Source of the DNA: Helichrysum umbraculigerum
Lineage: Eukaryota; Streptophyta; Magnoliopsida; Asterales; Asteraceae
Reading direction: 5' to 3'
DNA length: 64,000 bases
NCBI GenBank assembly: GCA_949592205.1
Contig: CATIUR010000001.1
Coordinates: 3,822,001-3,886,000, forward strand
Shown here: piece by piece, positions 1 to 11,633 of the stretch
Position numbering within the stretch: position 1 is the first letter of the stretch
Layout: every line of letters begins with the position of its first letter
Program-made: the position numbers and the translations under genes
Notes under the pieces: model-generated
Seen by the model: the letters and a program-made list of their open reading frames with translations, nothing else
The model's database searches: none
Told to the model about the DNA's origin: nothing

Positions 1-238
1 CATCGCAGTAAACTACGAAATCATTGGTGCCTTCGGGTAAGGACATGATTGGTGCACTACAGAGTTTCTGTTTCAGAAGTTGGAAGGCTGACTCTTGTTT
101 ATCGGTGCAATCGAATTTCTTATCTTTCTGAGTCAGTGAGGTTAACGGTTGAGCGATTTGGGAAAAGTTCTCAATGAATCGCCGGTAATACCCAGTGAGA
201 CCCAAGAATTGCCGTACTTCGGTTGGAGTAGTAGGTGC
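1..238 (-). pseudogene. Older Ty3/gypsy (Tekay-type) pol fragment, RT end to RNase H
   Basis: Read on the minus strand this encodes the end of a Ty3/gypsy reverse transcriptase and the start of RNase H. It includes the region equivalent to PTEVRQFLG..YYRRFIENF and the FVVYC lead-in to the RNase H aspartate. It is the downstream part of the pol that resumes at 13956: the young element at 239-13950 inserted between them and duplicated GGTGC (234-238 and 13951-13955). The rest of this older element, with its 3' LTR, lies left of the window. No stop is obvious in this short piece, but the element is broken elsewhere. Confidence 0.9.
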
Positions 239-612
239 TGTAACAACCGCCAAATTAGGGCTAGTATTAGCGCCTAATTCTTTGTTAATACATGTAATTA
301 GTTCTGTGTTAGGCTAATTTATGTATCGGATTATATGTTGGTAAATATATACAACTTTGCGATTTGATTAAATCGTACGCAACTTAAATAGAATGAAATT
401 CTATTCGGTTAATACGGACGTTGGTGAACAAATATTTAAAAACTAAAAATAACGCAATTATAACCAAAATGCTATTTTATAACAAATAGTAATTATCTCG
501 TATCACCCGACAAAAACTTACGCGATTTAAAAACAAAAGTGACTAAATTTAATTTAAACTATTAAAGATTTACGGAAATAATTTAGGTAAATTATTTAAC
601 AAGATCCGTGAT

Positions 613-622
613 TTTATAAATA
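613..622 (+). promoter_or_regulatory. Candidate TATA box of the LTR promoter
   Basis: TTTATAAATA lies about 110 bp upstream of a CT-rich tract, an arrangement common in plant LTR promoters. The same sequence recurs in the 3' LTR near 12016 with one substitution next to it. The transcription start is not proven. Confidence 0.4.
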
Positions 623-1097
623 TAATTAAACGCGTAAAATAAATATTTAACGCCTAAACGACGGAGAAAACGAACACCGCGCGGAGCGCGAGGGGAGACC
701 GAAAATGGGAGGGTAAAACCTCCCATTTCTCTTCTTTCTTCCCACTTTCCATTTTCCTTCTCTCTCTCTCTTCTTTTCTTTCTCTCTAATCACCAACCAC
801 ACCACCACCCAAAATACTACCAAAATCGACAAATAAACGTACTAAACGAGCTTGGATCACACCTCTCCTTTGGAAGAAAACGTTCACCATCACACGATCT
901 ACATTCCTATCTTTTCGGATTTTCAATCCGACACTTTGTAAGTTTCCGACAAATCCCGACATCTCTCGTTTTTGATCATTTTTACTTGTTTATGGTTTAA
1001 ATAGGCTTATTATGTTCATATAAGGGTTGGGTAAAAGATTTGGACCCAACGGAAATCGGAAAACTCGTTTTCGACTAAATTTCCGGCCATCAGACCG

Positions 1098-1372
1098 CTA
1101 CGTCGCACCGGGCCAGGGGCCTCTGCGACGTCGCGACCTACGTCGCACAAAAACCTCAACGTCGCACTAGCGACGCAGCCCTTTACGTCGCATTAATTTG
1201 CGGACGTCATACATGGCGACGTAGACTTTAACGTCGCAAACCGAACCAACGTCGCATTAGCGACGTCGCCCCCTACGTCGCATTGATTTGCGAAGGTCGC
1301 ATCATGCGACGTACCTGCCTACGTCGCACCTTACGTTGCTTGCAACGTCGCATGCGACGTCGCACAAACCAG
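1098..1372. repeat. ACGTCGCA / TGCGACGT motif array in 5' LTR
   Basis: About 16 ACGT cores occur in some 260 bp, most within ACGTCGCA or its complement. Several merge into the perfect 12-bp palindrome TGCGACGTCGCA. The last five cores (1309, 1321, 1333, 1345, 1357) are spaced exactly 12 bp apart; the earlier ones vary. The surrounding LTR is AT-rich. The array is conserved in the 3' LTR at 12503-12770. Confidence 0.9.
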
Positions 1373-2549
1373 AACCTTGAAAACTCACATTTTCACTAAG
1401 TGTCGAACTTTTACAACCTCAAATCCTTATACGATACGACCTAACAATCATAATAAAACATACTTTCCTATTACAATTACTCTAATTTGCATATTGAATG
1501 ATAAACTTTAAATATAACAAATCACCAACGGGCCGTATACTTTGATACGAACGCGAACAAACCAACATTTAAACACAACGGGTTGTATGAACAACTAGCC
1601 TAGATGGTCTTGCGAGACATCTACTTACTTAACCTTACGTGTTTAGGCACTAGAAGGTTACGGGTTCGGAGAACCTACTTGCTTTACTACTACTTGCTAT
1701 TTACCACTGCTCGACTCAGGTGAGTCTTACAGCCCCACTTCTACTGTTTTTATACTTTGGGGTGAGATACTTAGCAACTGTTTTACATATGAACACAATG
1801 TACTGAACTGATTACCTTACTGTTTACAAACAAGCGCATGAGTTACTTTTATCCACTGAAAGCCTCATAATCGTAAGTTGTTAGTTATGGACTTAAGCGC
1901 GATTACTAATAGATGGATCCATTTGGGACTGACAATCCCTGTCTGGGGTGGTAGCGCCACCACGTACTGATTTACACGTAGAAACAGACATATTAGTATT
2001 TGTTACATATGAGTGTGCGGATAGCACTCACGGGGGTACGTGATATATTCACACTACACGGTTAAGCTTCAACTTATGAGCTCATGGCACTGTACTGGTT
2101 TACTGATTTACTTACTTTGCTTGATAGCAATACGGGTACATACTTGTGGTTCATAACACCTACTTATTACTAAACCTGTGAGATTCACCAACCTTTTTGG
2201 TTGACACTTTTTAGCTTTGTATCTCAGGTACACTTACGGAGTAGGATCACTCCAGGATTACTAGCTAGAATCGCATGATTTACAAACTGCATTTAACGGA
2301 GATTCTTTGGCATTATCTTTTGTAACTATGGTGATGTAATAGAATCTCCCGCTATGCGCGTGGGCTCTAGGGAATTACATTTTGTATACGAAAACCTACG
2401 GTTTTCAAACGATTATTAATTATGAAATGTAACTATTTTACAAACGTCTCATTTAGAGGTCGTTTACTATTAATCTTGTGCTTTGTATATTGATTAGTAA
2501 CACCCAATGTATGCTTCCGCAAATCGCTAAATTTGGGGGTGTTACAGAT

Positions 2550-2561
2550 TGGTATCAGAGC
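2550..2561 (+). other. Primer-binding site (initiator tRNA-Met type)
   Basis: TGGTATCAGAGC begins 3 bp after the 5' LTR end and matches the complement of the plant initiator tRNA-Met 3' end, which primes minus-strand synthesis in many LTR elements. Confidence 0.93.
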
Positions 2562-2873
2562 CTAAGGTTATAGTGAATTAGGTTGCATTTAGTGGGCCTA
2601 GACTATGACCGTTAGGCAGTATTTCCTTACTAGGCATGATTGGTTCAGGAATTACATCATACGACTTTAATTTAACATAGCCTGATCAACTATGTACAAT
2701 TAAGGAAAGATGATGTAAGGTCTGAAATGGTTATGTTGAGCCGGAATACATTAGTGACTCTGATCTCGAGAGAACCGAGACTTAAACATGTTTATGCTAG
2801 ACACTCAATAGGCTATATTATATAGGAACTATATGAATATAGGCCTTAATTTTACTAACGCTTTGTCTCAGAA

Positions 2874-3359
2874 ATGGCAAATATCCCATCCAATTCATCT
2901 CGTTCTCAATCCGGGTCGCAGAACCCAAGGGTAGCAAGGAGGAACAACAGGTTGCCTCGAGCTGGCCCGTACTCTACCCACTTCACCTTACCGACCTTAG
3001 CAGCTAGGGTGAACCAACACGAGCAACGACTTCGCACCATGGATGTCGTGTTGCAGGAAACAAACGAAAACTGGAGACTTACATCACTAGAGCGCATCGA
3101 ACAAGTCTCTGAGGATCACGAAACCACCGTTAATAATGTGGACGTTCTTTTCAACAAAGTGGTGGAGATAAGCGTGGAAACCGCTCTTTTGAAACACAGA
3201 CTTGATGAGTGTGAACAACGCTCACGGGAAACGAAAGAATCTAACCGCGGATTGGTACAGCGACTAGCATTAGCTGAAGACAATGCTCGACAAGCCAGCA
3301 GACTTGCAAATACTGTGGATCGTCTCATCGAAATGATGGAGCAGATTAACCTACGTTAA
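2874..3359 (+). CDS. Leader ORF upstream of gag, coiled-coil protein of unknown function
   Basis: This intact 161-residue ORF lies between the primer-binding site and gag. The first 40 or so residues are Ser/Arg/Asn-rich and basic. Residues from about 45 onward look like a long amphipathic helix with heptad-like Leu/Val spacing and many Glu/Arg (for example HRLDECEQRSRE and RLANTVDRLIEMME), which suggests a coiled coil. I recognise no catalytic motif. The older Tekay-type element has an ORF in the equivalent place (15628-15924) with a different sequence. The spacer to gag is about 290 bp, so it would need its own initiation or splicing. Its role could be RNA or Gag binding, but that is a guess. 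Confidence 0.7.
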   Translation: MANIPSNSSRSQSGSQNPRVARRNNRLPRAGPYSTHFTLPTLAARVNQHEQRLRTMDVVLQETNENWRLTSLERIEQVSEDHETTVNNVDVLFNKVVEISVETALLKHRLDECEQRSRETKESNRGLVQRLALAEDNARQASRLANTVDRLIEMMEQINLR

Positions 3360-3653
3360 GACTAGCATAGTCTTCGTTTTGTAAACTATCCTGTAATCTA
3401 GTAACTATCTAAGCACTACTCTATGTTTCAGTCGGATGTAACAATTCCCGACATCTTTTGTAATACATCCGTAGGATGTAACCTTTGAACTCGTATCATC
3501 TATCAAATATTTCTTGCTGTTTCGACTCATATTAATTGCCATAATTCTTTTCATATTGATGTTATGTATTACCACCTTTATACATGTACATCTGAAATAA
3601 ATGCAACTTTCTTACAAAATCTCATGTATCTTCATTTCTTTTATTGAAGAATC

Positions 3654-6600
3654 ATGCCGCCAAAGTCAAGACCTTACACTGATGCTCAGATCACGTCTCT
3701 CATAACCCAGGCTGTTACTGAAGCCTTGGCTCGGAATACTCCACCTAATTCCACAAGAAGCAGCGATGCCGCTGAAACCTCTGCTGCTAAACCTTGTTCA
3801 TACAAGGATTTTCAAAACTGCAAACCCTTGAGCTTCAAGGGAACCGAAGGAGCCATCGGACTTATCAGATGGTTCGAAAAGATGGAATCTGTTTTCCGCA
3901 TCAGCAAGTGTGCGGAAGACGACAAGGTCAAATTCTCCACCTGCACCCTCAAAGATGGTGCCCTCTCGTGGTGGAATTCCTATACCCAGTCCGTGGGGAT
4001 TGACACCGCTTATCTACTCCCTTGGGAGGATCTAAAGAAAATGCTCACAGATGAGTATTGCCCGTCCGAACAACTTCACAAGCTGGACGAAGAGTTCTGG
4101 AACTTAAAAGTGCAAGGAACTGATATCGTTGCATACACCACCAGATTCCAACAACTCACCGTCCTTCGCCCAGCTATGGCAGGTACTGGGCCCGACAAGA
4201 TTAAGAAATACATCCGCGGCCTCCTGGAACCCGTCCGGGGAAATGTCGCCTCATCAAACCAAACCACCCTTCACGGTGCCATTCGGTTGGCCCATGAACT
4301 TCTAGCCATGAACGAGGACCCAGAACCAATCACTCCATCCTCCAACAGCAATGAACAAAAATGGTCCGACAACCACAACAACCACCAAAACAAGAAACCT
4401 GAAACCATCAAAGCCTACACCTCCAGTTTTGATGACAAGGGAGCGTACAAGGGAACCAAGCCCTATTGCTCAAAGTGCCAACGACACCACTATGGTTCGT
4501 GTCCCTGTAGCAAGTGTAAGAGATTTGGACACTTGGCTAAGGACTGTAGATCAAACACCACTGACACCAACACCTCTGCACCAAAGACTTGTTATGGGTG
4601 CAACGGTACGGGGCATTTCAAGAAAGACTGCCCGAAACTGAACAACAACAACAACAAGAACAACAACAATGCTCGAGGAAGAGCTTTTGTGCTGAAATCT
4701 GGGGAAGCCCGTCAAGACCCGAATGTGGTCACGGGTACGTTCCTTCCCAACAACTTGACTGCATCTGTATTATTTGATACTGGTGCTGATAAGAGCTTTA
4801 TTTCTGATGAGTTTTATCCACTACTTGACACCACACCTATTGCCTTAGATTCTAAGTACACGGTAGAATTGGCAAACGGAAAACTTATTGAGGCCGACAG
4901 TGTGATACCTAATTGCACTCTAAACTTAGCTAACGAGCTCTTTTCCATTGACTTGATACCTGTCGAAATCGGCAGCTTTGACCTCATCGTCGGTATGGAT
5001 TGGTTGTCCAAGCACCGAGCCGAAATCGTTTGCTTTGACAAAATTGTACGCATTCCTCTCGTCACCGGTGGAACTTTGAGCATACAAGGGGAGACCGGTG
5101 GGACGAGAATAAATATCATTTCTTGCATGAAAACCCGAAAATACTTGAGGAAAGGGTACCAGGCAATCCTCGCACACGTTATGGAGAAAAAGTCGGTGGA
5201 GAAGCGACTTGAGGATGTGCCTATCGTTCGAGACTTCCCAGAAGTCTTTCCTGAAGACTTGCCTGGCCTACCGCCAACTAGACAAGTCGAATTCTCTATT
5301 GATCTTGTGCCCGGCGCAGCACCCGTGGCACGAGCCCCTTACCGACTAGCCCCATCCGAACTTCAGGAGTTGTCTACTCAGTTACAGGAACTCCTGGACA
5401 AGGGATTTATTCGACCAAGTTCCTCACCTTGGGGAGCTCCGGTCCTGTTTGTGAAAAAGAAAGACGGTTCTTTCCGCATGTGCATCGACTACCGTGAACT
5501 CAACAAATTAACTGTCAAGAACCGTTACCCACTTCCTCGCATTGATGACCTGTTTGACCAACTTCAGGGGTCGAGTTTTTATTCAAAAATCGATCTACGG
5601 TCAGGTTATCACCAACTCCGAGTTCGTGATGAAGATATTCCAAAAACGGCTTTCCGAACTCGCTACGGGCATTATGAATTCCAAGTGATGCCATTCGGCT
5701 TAACCAACGCACCGGCTGTATTCATGGACCTTATGAATCGGGTGTGCAAACCTTACCTTGACAAGTTTGTTATCGTCTTTATCGATGACATCTTGATTTA
5801 CTCGCGCACTGAACAAGAACACGCGCAACACCTGAAAACTATCCTAGAGCTGCTCAAACACGAAGAGTTATACGCCAAATTCTCTAAGTGTGAGTTCTGG
5901 ATGCAAACCGTTCAATTCCTTGGACACGTCATTGACAATCAAGGGATTCATGTCGATCCTTCAAAAATCGAGGCTATCAAGTGTTGGCAAGCACCTACTA
6001 CACCGACCGAGGTACGCCAATTCTTAGGACTCGCCGGATACTACAGGCGGTTCATTGAGAATTTTTCGAAAATAGCCCTACCTCTCACTGCACTGACTCA
6101 AAAAGAAAAGAAGTTCGATTGGACTGACAAACAGGAGTCAGCTTTCCAGCTACTAAAACAGAAACTTTGCAGTGCACCTATCTTATCTTTACCCGAAGGC
6201 AACGATGACTTCGTGGTATACTGTGATGCTTCACACCAAGGTCTTGGTTGCGTGTTGATGCAACGAGACAAGGTCATCGCTTACGCCTCTCGACAACTCA
6301 AGGTCCAAGAAAAGAATTACACAACTCATGACCTAGAGTTGGGGGCTGTTGTATTCGCTCTAAAAACCTGGAGACACTACTTATACGGTACCAAGTGTAC
6401 AATCTTTACTGACCATAAAAGTCTCCAACATATCTTCGATCAAAAGGATCTCAACATGTGGCAACGTCGATGGGTCGAGTTGCTTACTGATTACGATTGC
6501 GAAATTCGCTATCATCCAGGCAAGGCGAATGTTGTCGCCGATGCTTTAAGCCGAAAAGAACGAGTGAAACCACTTCGAGTTCGAGCTCTCGGTATGACCA

Positions 6601-8186
6601 TTCACAACGACCTCATCAATCAAACTCGCACAGCTCAACTCGAAGCACTCAAACCGGAAAACTTGATAAACGAGGCCTTGCGGGGCATGGACAAACAATT
6701 TGAAACCAAACCTAACGGGGCCAAATACTTCTCGAATCGAATCTGGTTACCAAGTTTTGGGAACCTGCGAGACTTGGTGATGAATGAAGCTCACAAGTCA
6801 AAATACTCTATACACCCCGATGCCGACAAAATGTATCACGGCATCAAGGAAATGTACTGGTGGCCCAACATGAAATCTGACATTGCAACCTATGTTAGCA
6901 AGTGTCTTACTTGTTCTAAAGTTAAAGCTGAACACCAGAAACCTTCCGGTTTGCTACAACAACCTGAAATACCACAATGGAAATGGGAGCAGATCACCAT
7001 GGATTTCATTACTAAGCTCCCGAAAACTTCTAACGGTTGCGATACCATTTGGGTGATCGTTGACCGACTCACTAAATCTGCTCATTTCCTAGCCATCAAA
7101 GAAACTGATAAGATGGAACGTTTGACACGAATCTACCTGAAAGAGATCGTGTCAAGACACGGCGTGCCCATCTCAATCATCTCCGACCGAGATGCTCGAT
7201 TTACTTCTCACTTCTGGCAATCACTGCAAAAATCTCTTCGTACTCGTCTGGATATGAGTACGGCTTACCATCCTCAAACCGACGGCCAGAGCGAACGAAC
7301 CATACAAACACTGGAAGACATGCTACGAGCCTGCGTAGTTGACTTCGGTAAAAACTGGGAAAATCACTTACCATTGTGCGAGTTCTCGTACAACAACAGT
7401 TATCACACCAGCATAAAGGCTGCACCCTTCGAGGCACTGTACGGTCGTAAGTGCCGGTCACCTATCTGTTGGACTGAGGTGGGGGATACACAACTCACCG
7501 GTCCAGATATCATACATGAAACAACTGAAAAGATCGTCGGCATACAAAACCGACTAAAAGCCGCGCGTGATCGTCAGAAAAGCTATGCTGACGTGAGACG
7601 CAAACACCTTGAGTTCCAAGTAGGGGACAATGTACTTCTCAAAGTGGCACCGTGGAAAGGTGTCATTCGATTCGGAAAACGAGGCAAACTAAATCCTAGA
7701 TACATCGGACCATTCGAAATCCTTGAAAAGATTGGTCCAGTGGCATACCGCCTGCAACTTCCTGCTGAGCTTAGCAGCGTTCACAACACATTCCACATTT
7801 CTAATCTAAAGAAATGTCTGTCTGACGAGACACTGATTATACCGATCGACGAAATCCAAATCGATGATAAACAGTCACTCCATCCTCCAACAGCAATAAA
7901 CGAAAATGGTCCGACAACCACAACAACCACCAAAACAAGAAACCTGAAACCATTAAAGCCTACACCTCCAGTTTTGATGACAAGGGAGCGTACAAGGGAA
8001 CCAAGCCCTATTGCTCAAAGTGCCAACGACACCACTATGGTTCGTGTCCCTGTAGCAAGTGTAAGAGATTTGGACACTTGGCTAAGGACTGTAGATCAAA
8101 CACCACTGACACCAACACCTCTGCACCAAAGACTTGTTATGGGTGCAACGGTACGGGGCATTTCAAGAAAGACTGCCCGAAACTGA
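3654..8186 (+). CDS. Gag-Pol polyprotein, copy 1 (chromodomain lost)
   Basis: A 1510-residue open frame. Gag domain at about 60-190 with zinc-knuckle cysteines from 272, including CYGCNGTGHFKKDC at 313. Retropepsin DTGAD at 375. Reverse transcriptase with catalytic FIDD at 709-712. RNase H aspartate near 858. Integrase zinc-finger CLTC near 1084 and catalytic D1117, D1178 and E1214, giving the usual D60D35E spacing. The frame is intact through integrase. At nt 7873 (about residue 1407) the sequence jumps back to gag DNA read in another frame, so the last 104 or so residues are not natural and the C-terminal chromodomain-like tail is missing. It could still make active enzymes, but the integrase would lack the module that chromoviruses are thought to use for targeting. 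Confidence 0.93.
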   Translation: MPPKSRPYTDAQITSLITQAVTEALARNTPPNSTRSSDAAETSAAKPCSYKDFQNCKPLSFKGTEGAIGLIRWFEKMESVFRISKCAEDDKVKFSTCTLKDGALSWWNSYTQSVGIDTAYLLPWEDLKKMLTDEYCPSEQLHKLDEEFWNLKVQGTDIVAYTTRFQQLTVLRPAMAGTGPDKIKKYIRGLLEPVRGNVASSNQTTLHGAIRLAHELLAMNEDPEPITPSSNSNEQKWSDNHNNHQNKKPETIKAYTSSFDDKGAYKGTKPYCSKCQRHHYGSCPCSKCKRFGHLAKDCRSNTTDTNTSAPKTCYGCNGTGHFKKDCPKLNNNNNKNNNNARGRAFVLKSGEARQDPNVVTGTFLPNNLTASVLFDTGADKSFISDEFYPLLDTTPIALDSKYTVELANGKLIEADSVIPNCTLNLANELFSIDLIPVEIGSFDLIVGMDWLSKHRAEIVCFDKIVRIPLVTGGTLSIQGETGGTRINIISCMKTRKYLRKGYQAILAHVMEKKSVEKRLEDVPIVRDFPEVFPEDLPGLPPTRQVEFSIDLVPGAAPVARAPYRLAPSELQELSTQLQELLDKGFIRPSSSPWGAPVLFVKKKDGSFRMCIDYRELNKLTVKNRYPLPRIDDLFDQLQGSSFYSKIDLRSGYHQLRVRDEDIPKTAFRTRYGHYEFQVMPFGLTNAPAVFMDLMNRVCKPYLDKFVIVFIDDILIYSRTEQEHAQHLKTILELLKHEELYAKFSKCEFWMQTVQFLGHVIDNQGIHVDPSKIEAIKCWQAPTTPTEVRQFLGLAGYYRRFIENFSKIALPLTALTQKEKKFDWTDKQESAFQLLKQKLCSAPILSLPEGNDDFVVYCDASHQGLGCVLMQRDKVIAYASRQLKVQEKNYTTHDLELGAVVFALKTWRHYLYGTKCTIFTDHKSLQHIFDQKDLNMWQRRWVELLTDYDCEIRYHPGKANVVADALSRKERVKPLRVRALGMTIHNDLINQTRTAQLEALKPENLINEALRGMDKQFETKPNGAKYFSNRIWLPSFGNLRDLVMNEAHKSKYSIHPDADKMYHGIKEMYWWPNMKSDIATYVSKCLTCSKVKAEHQKPSGLLQQPEIPQWKWEQITMDFITKLPKTSNGCDTIWVIVDRLTKSAHFLAIKETDKMERLTRIYLKEIVSRHGVPISIISDRDARFTSHFWQSLQKSLRTRLDMSTAYHPQTDGQSERTIQTLEDMLRACVVDFGKNWENHLPLCEFSYNNSYHTSIKAAPFEALYGRKCRSPICWTEVGDTQLTGPDIIHETTEKIVGIQNRLKAARDRQKSYADVRRKHLEFQVGDNVLLKVAPWKGVIRFGKRGKLNPRYIGPFEILEKIGPVAYRLQLPAELSSVHNTFHISNLKKCLSDETLIIPIDEIQIDDKQSLHPPTAINENGPTTTTTTKTRNLKPLKPTPPVLMTRERTREPSPIAQSANDTTMVRVPVASVRDLDTWLRTVDQTPLTPTPLHQRLVMGATVRGISRKTARN
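7873..7874. other. Junction of gag-pol tandem duplication
   Basis: Sequence 4330-7872 is repeated as 7875-11416. The two bases AG at 7873-7874 belong to neither parent sequence: pol continues with TT after GATAAAC in copy 2, and gag has AA before TCACTCC. No long homology exists at the join. This fits template switching during reverse transcription or end joining rather than ordinary unequal crossing-over. Confidence 0.88.
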
Positions 8187-11100
8187 ACAACAACAACAAC
8201 AAGAACAACAACAATGCTCGAGGAAGAGCTTTTGTGCTGAAATCTGGGGAAGCCCGTCAAGACCCGAATGTGGTCACGGGTACGTTCCTTCCCAACAACT
8301 TGACTGCATCTGTATTATTTGATACTGGTGCTGATAAGAGCTTTATTTCTGATGAGTTTTATCCACTACTTGACACCACACCTATTGCCTTAGATTCTAA
8401 GTACACGGTAGAATTGGCAAACGGAAAACTTATTGAGGCCGACAGTGTGATACCTAATTGCACTCTAAACTTAGCTAACGAGCTCTTTTCCATTGACTTG
8501 ATACCTGTCGAAATCGGCAGCTTTGACCTCATCGTCGGTATGGATTGGTTGTCCAAGCACCGAGCCGAAATCGTTTGCTTTGACAAAATTGTACGCATTC
8601 CTCTCGTCACCGGTGGAACTTTGAGCATACAAGGGGAGACCGGTGGGACGAGAATAAATATCATTTCTTGCATGAAAACCCGAAAATACTTGAGGAAAGG
8701 GTACCAGGCAATCCTCGCACACGTTATGGAGAAAAAGTCGGTGGAGAAGCGACTTGAGGATGTGCCTATCGTTCGAGACTTCCCAGAAGTCTTTCCTGAA
8801 GACTTGCCTGGCCTACCGCCAACTAGACAAGTCGAATTCTCTATTGATCTTGTGCCCGGCGCAGCACCCGTGGCACGAGCCCCTTACCGACTAGCCCCAT
8901 CCGAACTTCAGAAGTTGTCTACTCAGTTACAGGAACTCCTGGACAAGGGATTTATTCGACCAAGTTCCTCACCTTGGGGAGCTCCGGTCCTGTTTGTGAA
9001 AAAGAAAGACGGTTCTTTCCGCATGTGCATCGACTACCGTGAACTCAACAAATTAACTGTCAAGAACCGTTACCCACTTCCTCGCATTGATGACCTGTTT
9101 GACCAACTTCAGGGGTCGAGTTTTTATTCAAAAATCGATCTACGGTCAGGTTATCACCAACTCCGAGTTCGTGATGAAGATATTCCAAAAACGGCTTTCC
9201 GAACTCGCTACGGGCATTATGAATTCCAAGTGATGCCATTCGGCTTAACCAACGCACCGGCTGTATTCATGGACCTTATGAATCGGGTGTGCAAACCTTA
9301 CCTTGACAAGTTTGTTATCGTCTTTATCGATGACATCTTGATTTACTCGCGCACTGAACAAGAACACGCGCAACACCTGAAAACTATCCTAGAGCTGCTC
9401 AAACACGAAGAGTTATACGCCAAATTCTCTAAGTGTGAGTTCTGGATGCAAACCGTTCAATTCCTTGGACACGTCATTGACAATCAAGGGATTCATGTCG
9501 ATCCTTCAAAAATCGAGGCTATCAAGTGTTGGCAAGCACCTACTACACCGACCGAGGTACGCTAATTCTTAGGACTCGCCGGATACTACAGGCGGTTCAT
9601 TGAGAATTTTTCGAAAATAGCCCTACCTCTCACTGCACTGACTCAAAAAGAAAAGAAGTTCGATTGGACTGACAAACAGGAGTCAGCTTTCCAGCTACTA
9701 AAACAGAAACTCTGCAGTGCACTATCTTATCTTTACCCGAAGGCAACGATGACTTCGTGGTATACTGTGATGCTTCACACCAAGGTCTTGGTTGCGTGTT
9801 GATGCAACGAGACAAGGTCATCGCTTACGCCTCTCGACAACTCAAGGTCCACGAAAAGAATTACACAACTCATGACCTAGAGTTGGGGGCTGTTGTATTC
9901 GCTCTAAAAATCTGGAGACACTACTTATACGGTACCAAGTGTACAATCTTTACTGACCATAAAAGTCTCCAACATATCTTCGATCAAAAGGATCTCAACA
10001 TGAGGCAACGTCGATGGGTCGAGTTGCTTACTGATTACGATTGCGAAATTCGCTATCATCCAGGCAAGGCGAATGTTGTCGCCGATGCTTTAAGCCGAAA
10101 AGAACGAGTGAAACCACTTCGAGTTCGAGCTCTCGGTATGACCATTCACAACGACCTCATCAATCAAACTCGCACAGCTCAACTCGAAGCACTCAAACCG
10201 GAAAACTTGATAAACGAGGCCTTGCGGGGCATGGACAAACAATTTGAAACCAAACCTAACGGGGCCAAATACTTCTCGAATCGAATCTGGTTACCAAGTT
10301 TTGGGAACCTGCGAGACTTGGTGATGAATGAAGCTCACAAGTCAAAATACTCTATACACCCCGGTGCCGACAAAATGTATCACGGCATCAAGGAAATGTA
10401 CTGGTGGCCCAACATGAAATCTGACATTGCAACCTATGTTAGCAAGTGTCTTACTTGTTCTAAAGTTAAAGCTGAACACCAGAAACCTTCCGGTTTGCTA
10501 CAACAACCTGAAATACCACAATGGAAATGGGAGCAGATCACCATGGATTTCATTACTAAGCTCCCGAAAACTTCTAACGGTTGCGATACCATTTGGGTGA
10601 TCGTTGACCGACTCACTAAATCTGCTCATTTCCTAGCCATCAAAGAAACTGATAAGATGGAACGTTTGACACGAATCTACCTGAAAGAGATCGTGTCAAG
10701 ACACGGCGTGCCCATCTCAATCATCTCCGACCGAGATGCTCGATTTACTTCTCGCTTCTGGCAATCACTGCAAAAATCTCTTCGTACTCGTCTGGATATG
10801 AGTACGGCTTACCATCCTCAAACCGACGGCCAGAGCGAACGAACCATACAAACACTGGAAGACATGCTACGAGCCTGCGTAGTTGACTTCGGTAAAAACT
10901 GGGAAAATCACTTACCATTGTGCGAGTTCTCGTACAACAACAGTTATCACACCAGCATAAAGGCTGCACCCTTCGAGGCACTGTACGGTCGTAAGTGCCG
11001 GTCACCTATCTGTTGGACTGAGGTGGGGGATACACAACTCACTGGTCCAGAAATCATACATGAAACAACTGAAAAGATCGTCGGCATACAAAACCGACTA

Positions 11101-11610
11101 AAAGCCGCGCGTGATCGTCAGAAAAGCTATGCTGACGTGAGACGCAAACACCTTGAGTTCCATGTAGGGGACAATGTACTTCTCAAAGTGGCACCGTGGA
11201 AAGGTGTCATTCGATTCGGAAAACGAGGCAAACTAAATCCTAGATACATCGGACCATTCGAAATCCTTGAAAAGATTGGTCCAGTGGCATACCGCCTGCA
11301 ACTTCCTGCTGAGCTTAGCAGCGTTCACAACACATTCCACATTTCTAATCTAAAGAAATGTCTGTCTGACGAGACACTGATTATACCGATCGACGAAATC
11401 CAAATCGATGATAAACTTCATTTTGTCGAGGAACCTATGGAAATCATGGACCGCGAGGTCAAACAACTAAAACAGAGTCGTATTCCCATTGTAAAAGTCA
11501 GGTGGAATTCTAAACGTGGTCCTGAATTCACCTGGGAACGGGAAGACCAAATGCGACAGAAATACCCACATCTCTTCCCGGACAACACACCGACTGTGCA
11601 ATCGAACTAA
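7875..11610 (+). pseudogene. Gag-Pol copy 2 (from gag C-terminus; stop and frameshift; chromodomain kept)
   Basis: The copy begins in the gag zinc-knuckle region and runs through protease, reverse transcriptase, RNase H and integrase to the natural end. Two lesions break it. A CAA-to-TAA change at 9563-9565 in the segment just after the reverse transcriptase core stops translation. One C is missing near 9721, shifting the frame before RNase H. The downstream frame from 9757 is open to 11610 and carries RNase H, integrase and a C-terminal segment (about 11440-11575, with VKVRWNSKRGPEFTWE) that resembles the degenerate chromodomain of Tekay-type elements. By hand I count about 15 differences from copy 1 over 3.54 kb. 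It has no start codon of its own in the gag frame near the junction. Confidence 0.92.
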
Positions 11611-11633
11611 TTTCGGGACGAAATTCTTTTAAC

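Larger units (their letters stand above)
239..2546 (+). repeat. 5' LTR of young Tekay-type element
   Basis: The LTR is 2308 bp and starts TGTAACAACC and ends TGTTACA. An AT-rich first 600 bp contains a TATA-like TTTATAAATA (613-622). A CT-rich tract follows at 731-790 and could mark the start of the transcript leader. A GC-rich array of ACGTCGCA/TGCGACGT words lies at 1098-1372. No host gene is visible in it. Confidence 0.96.
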
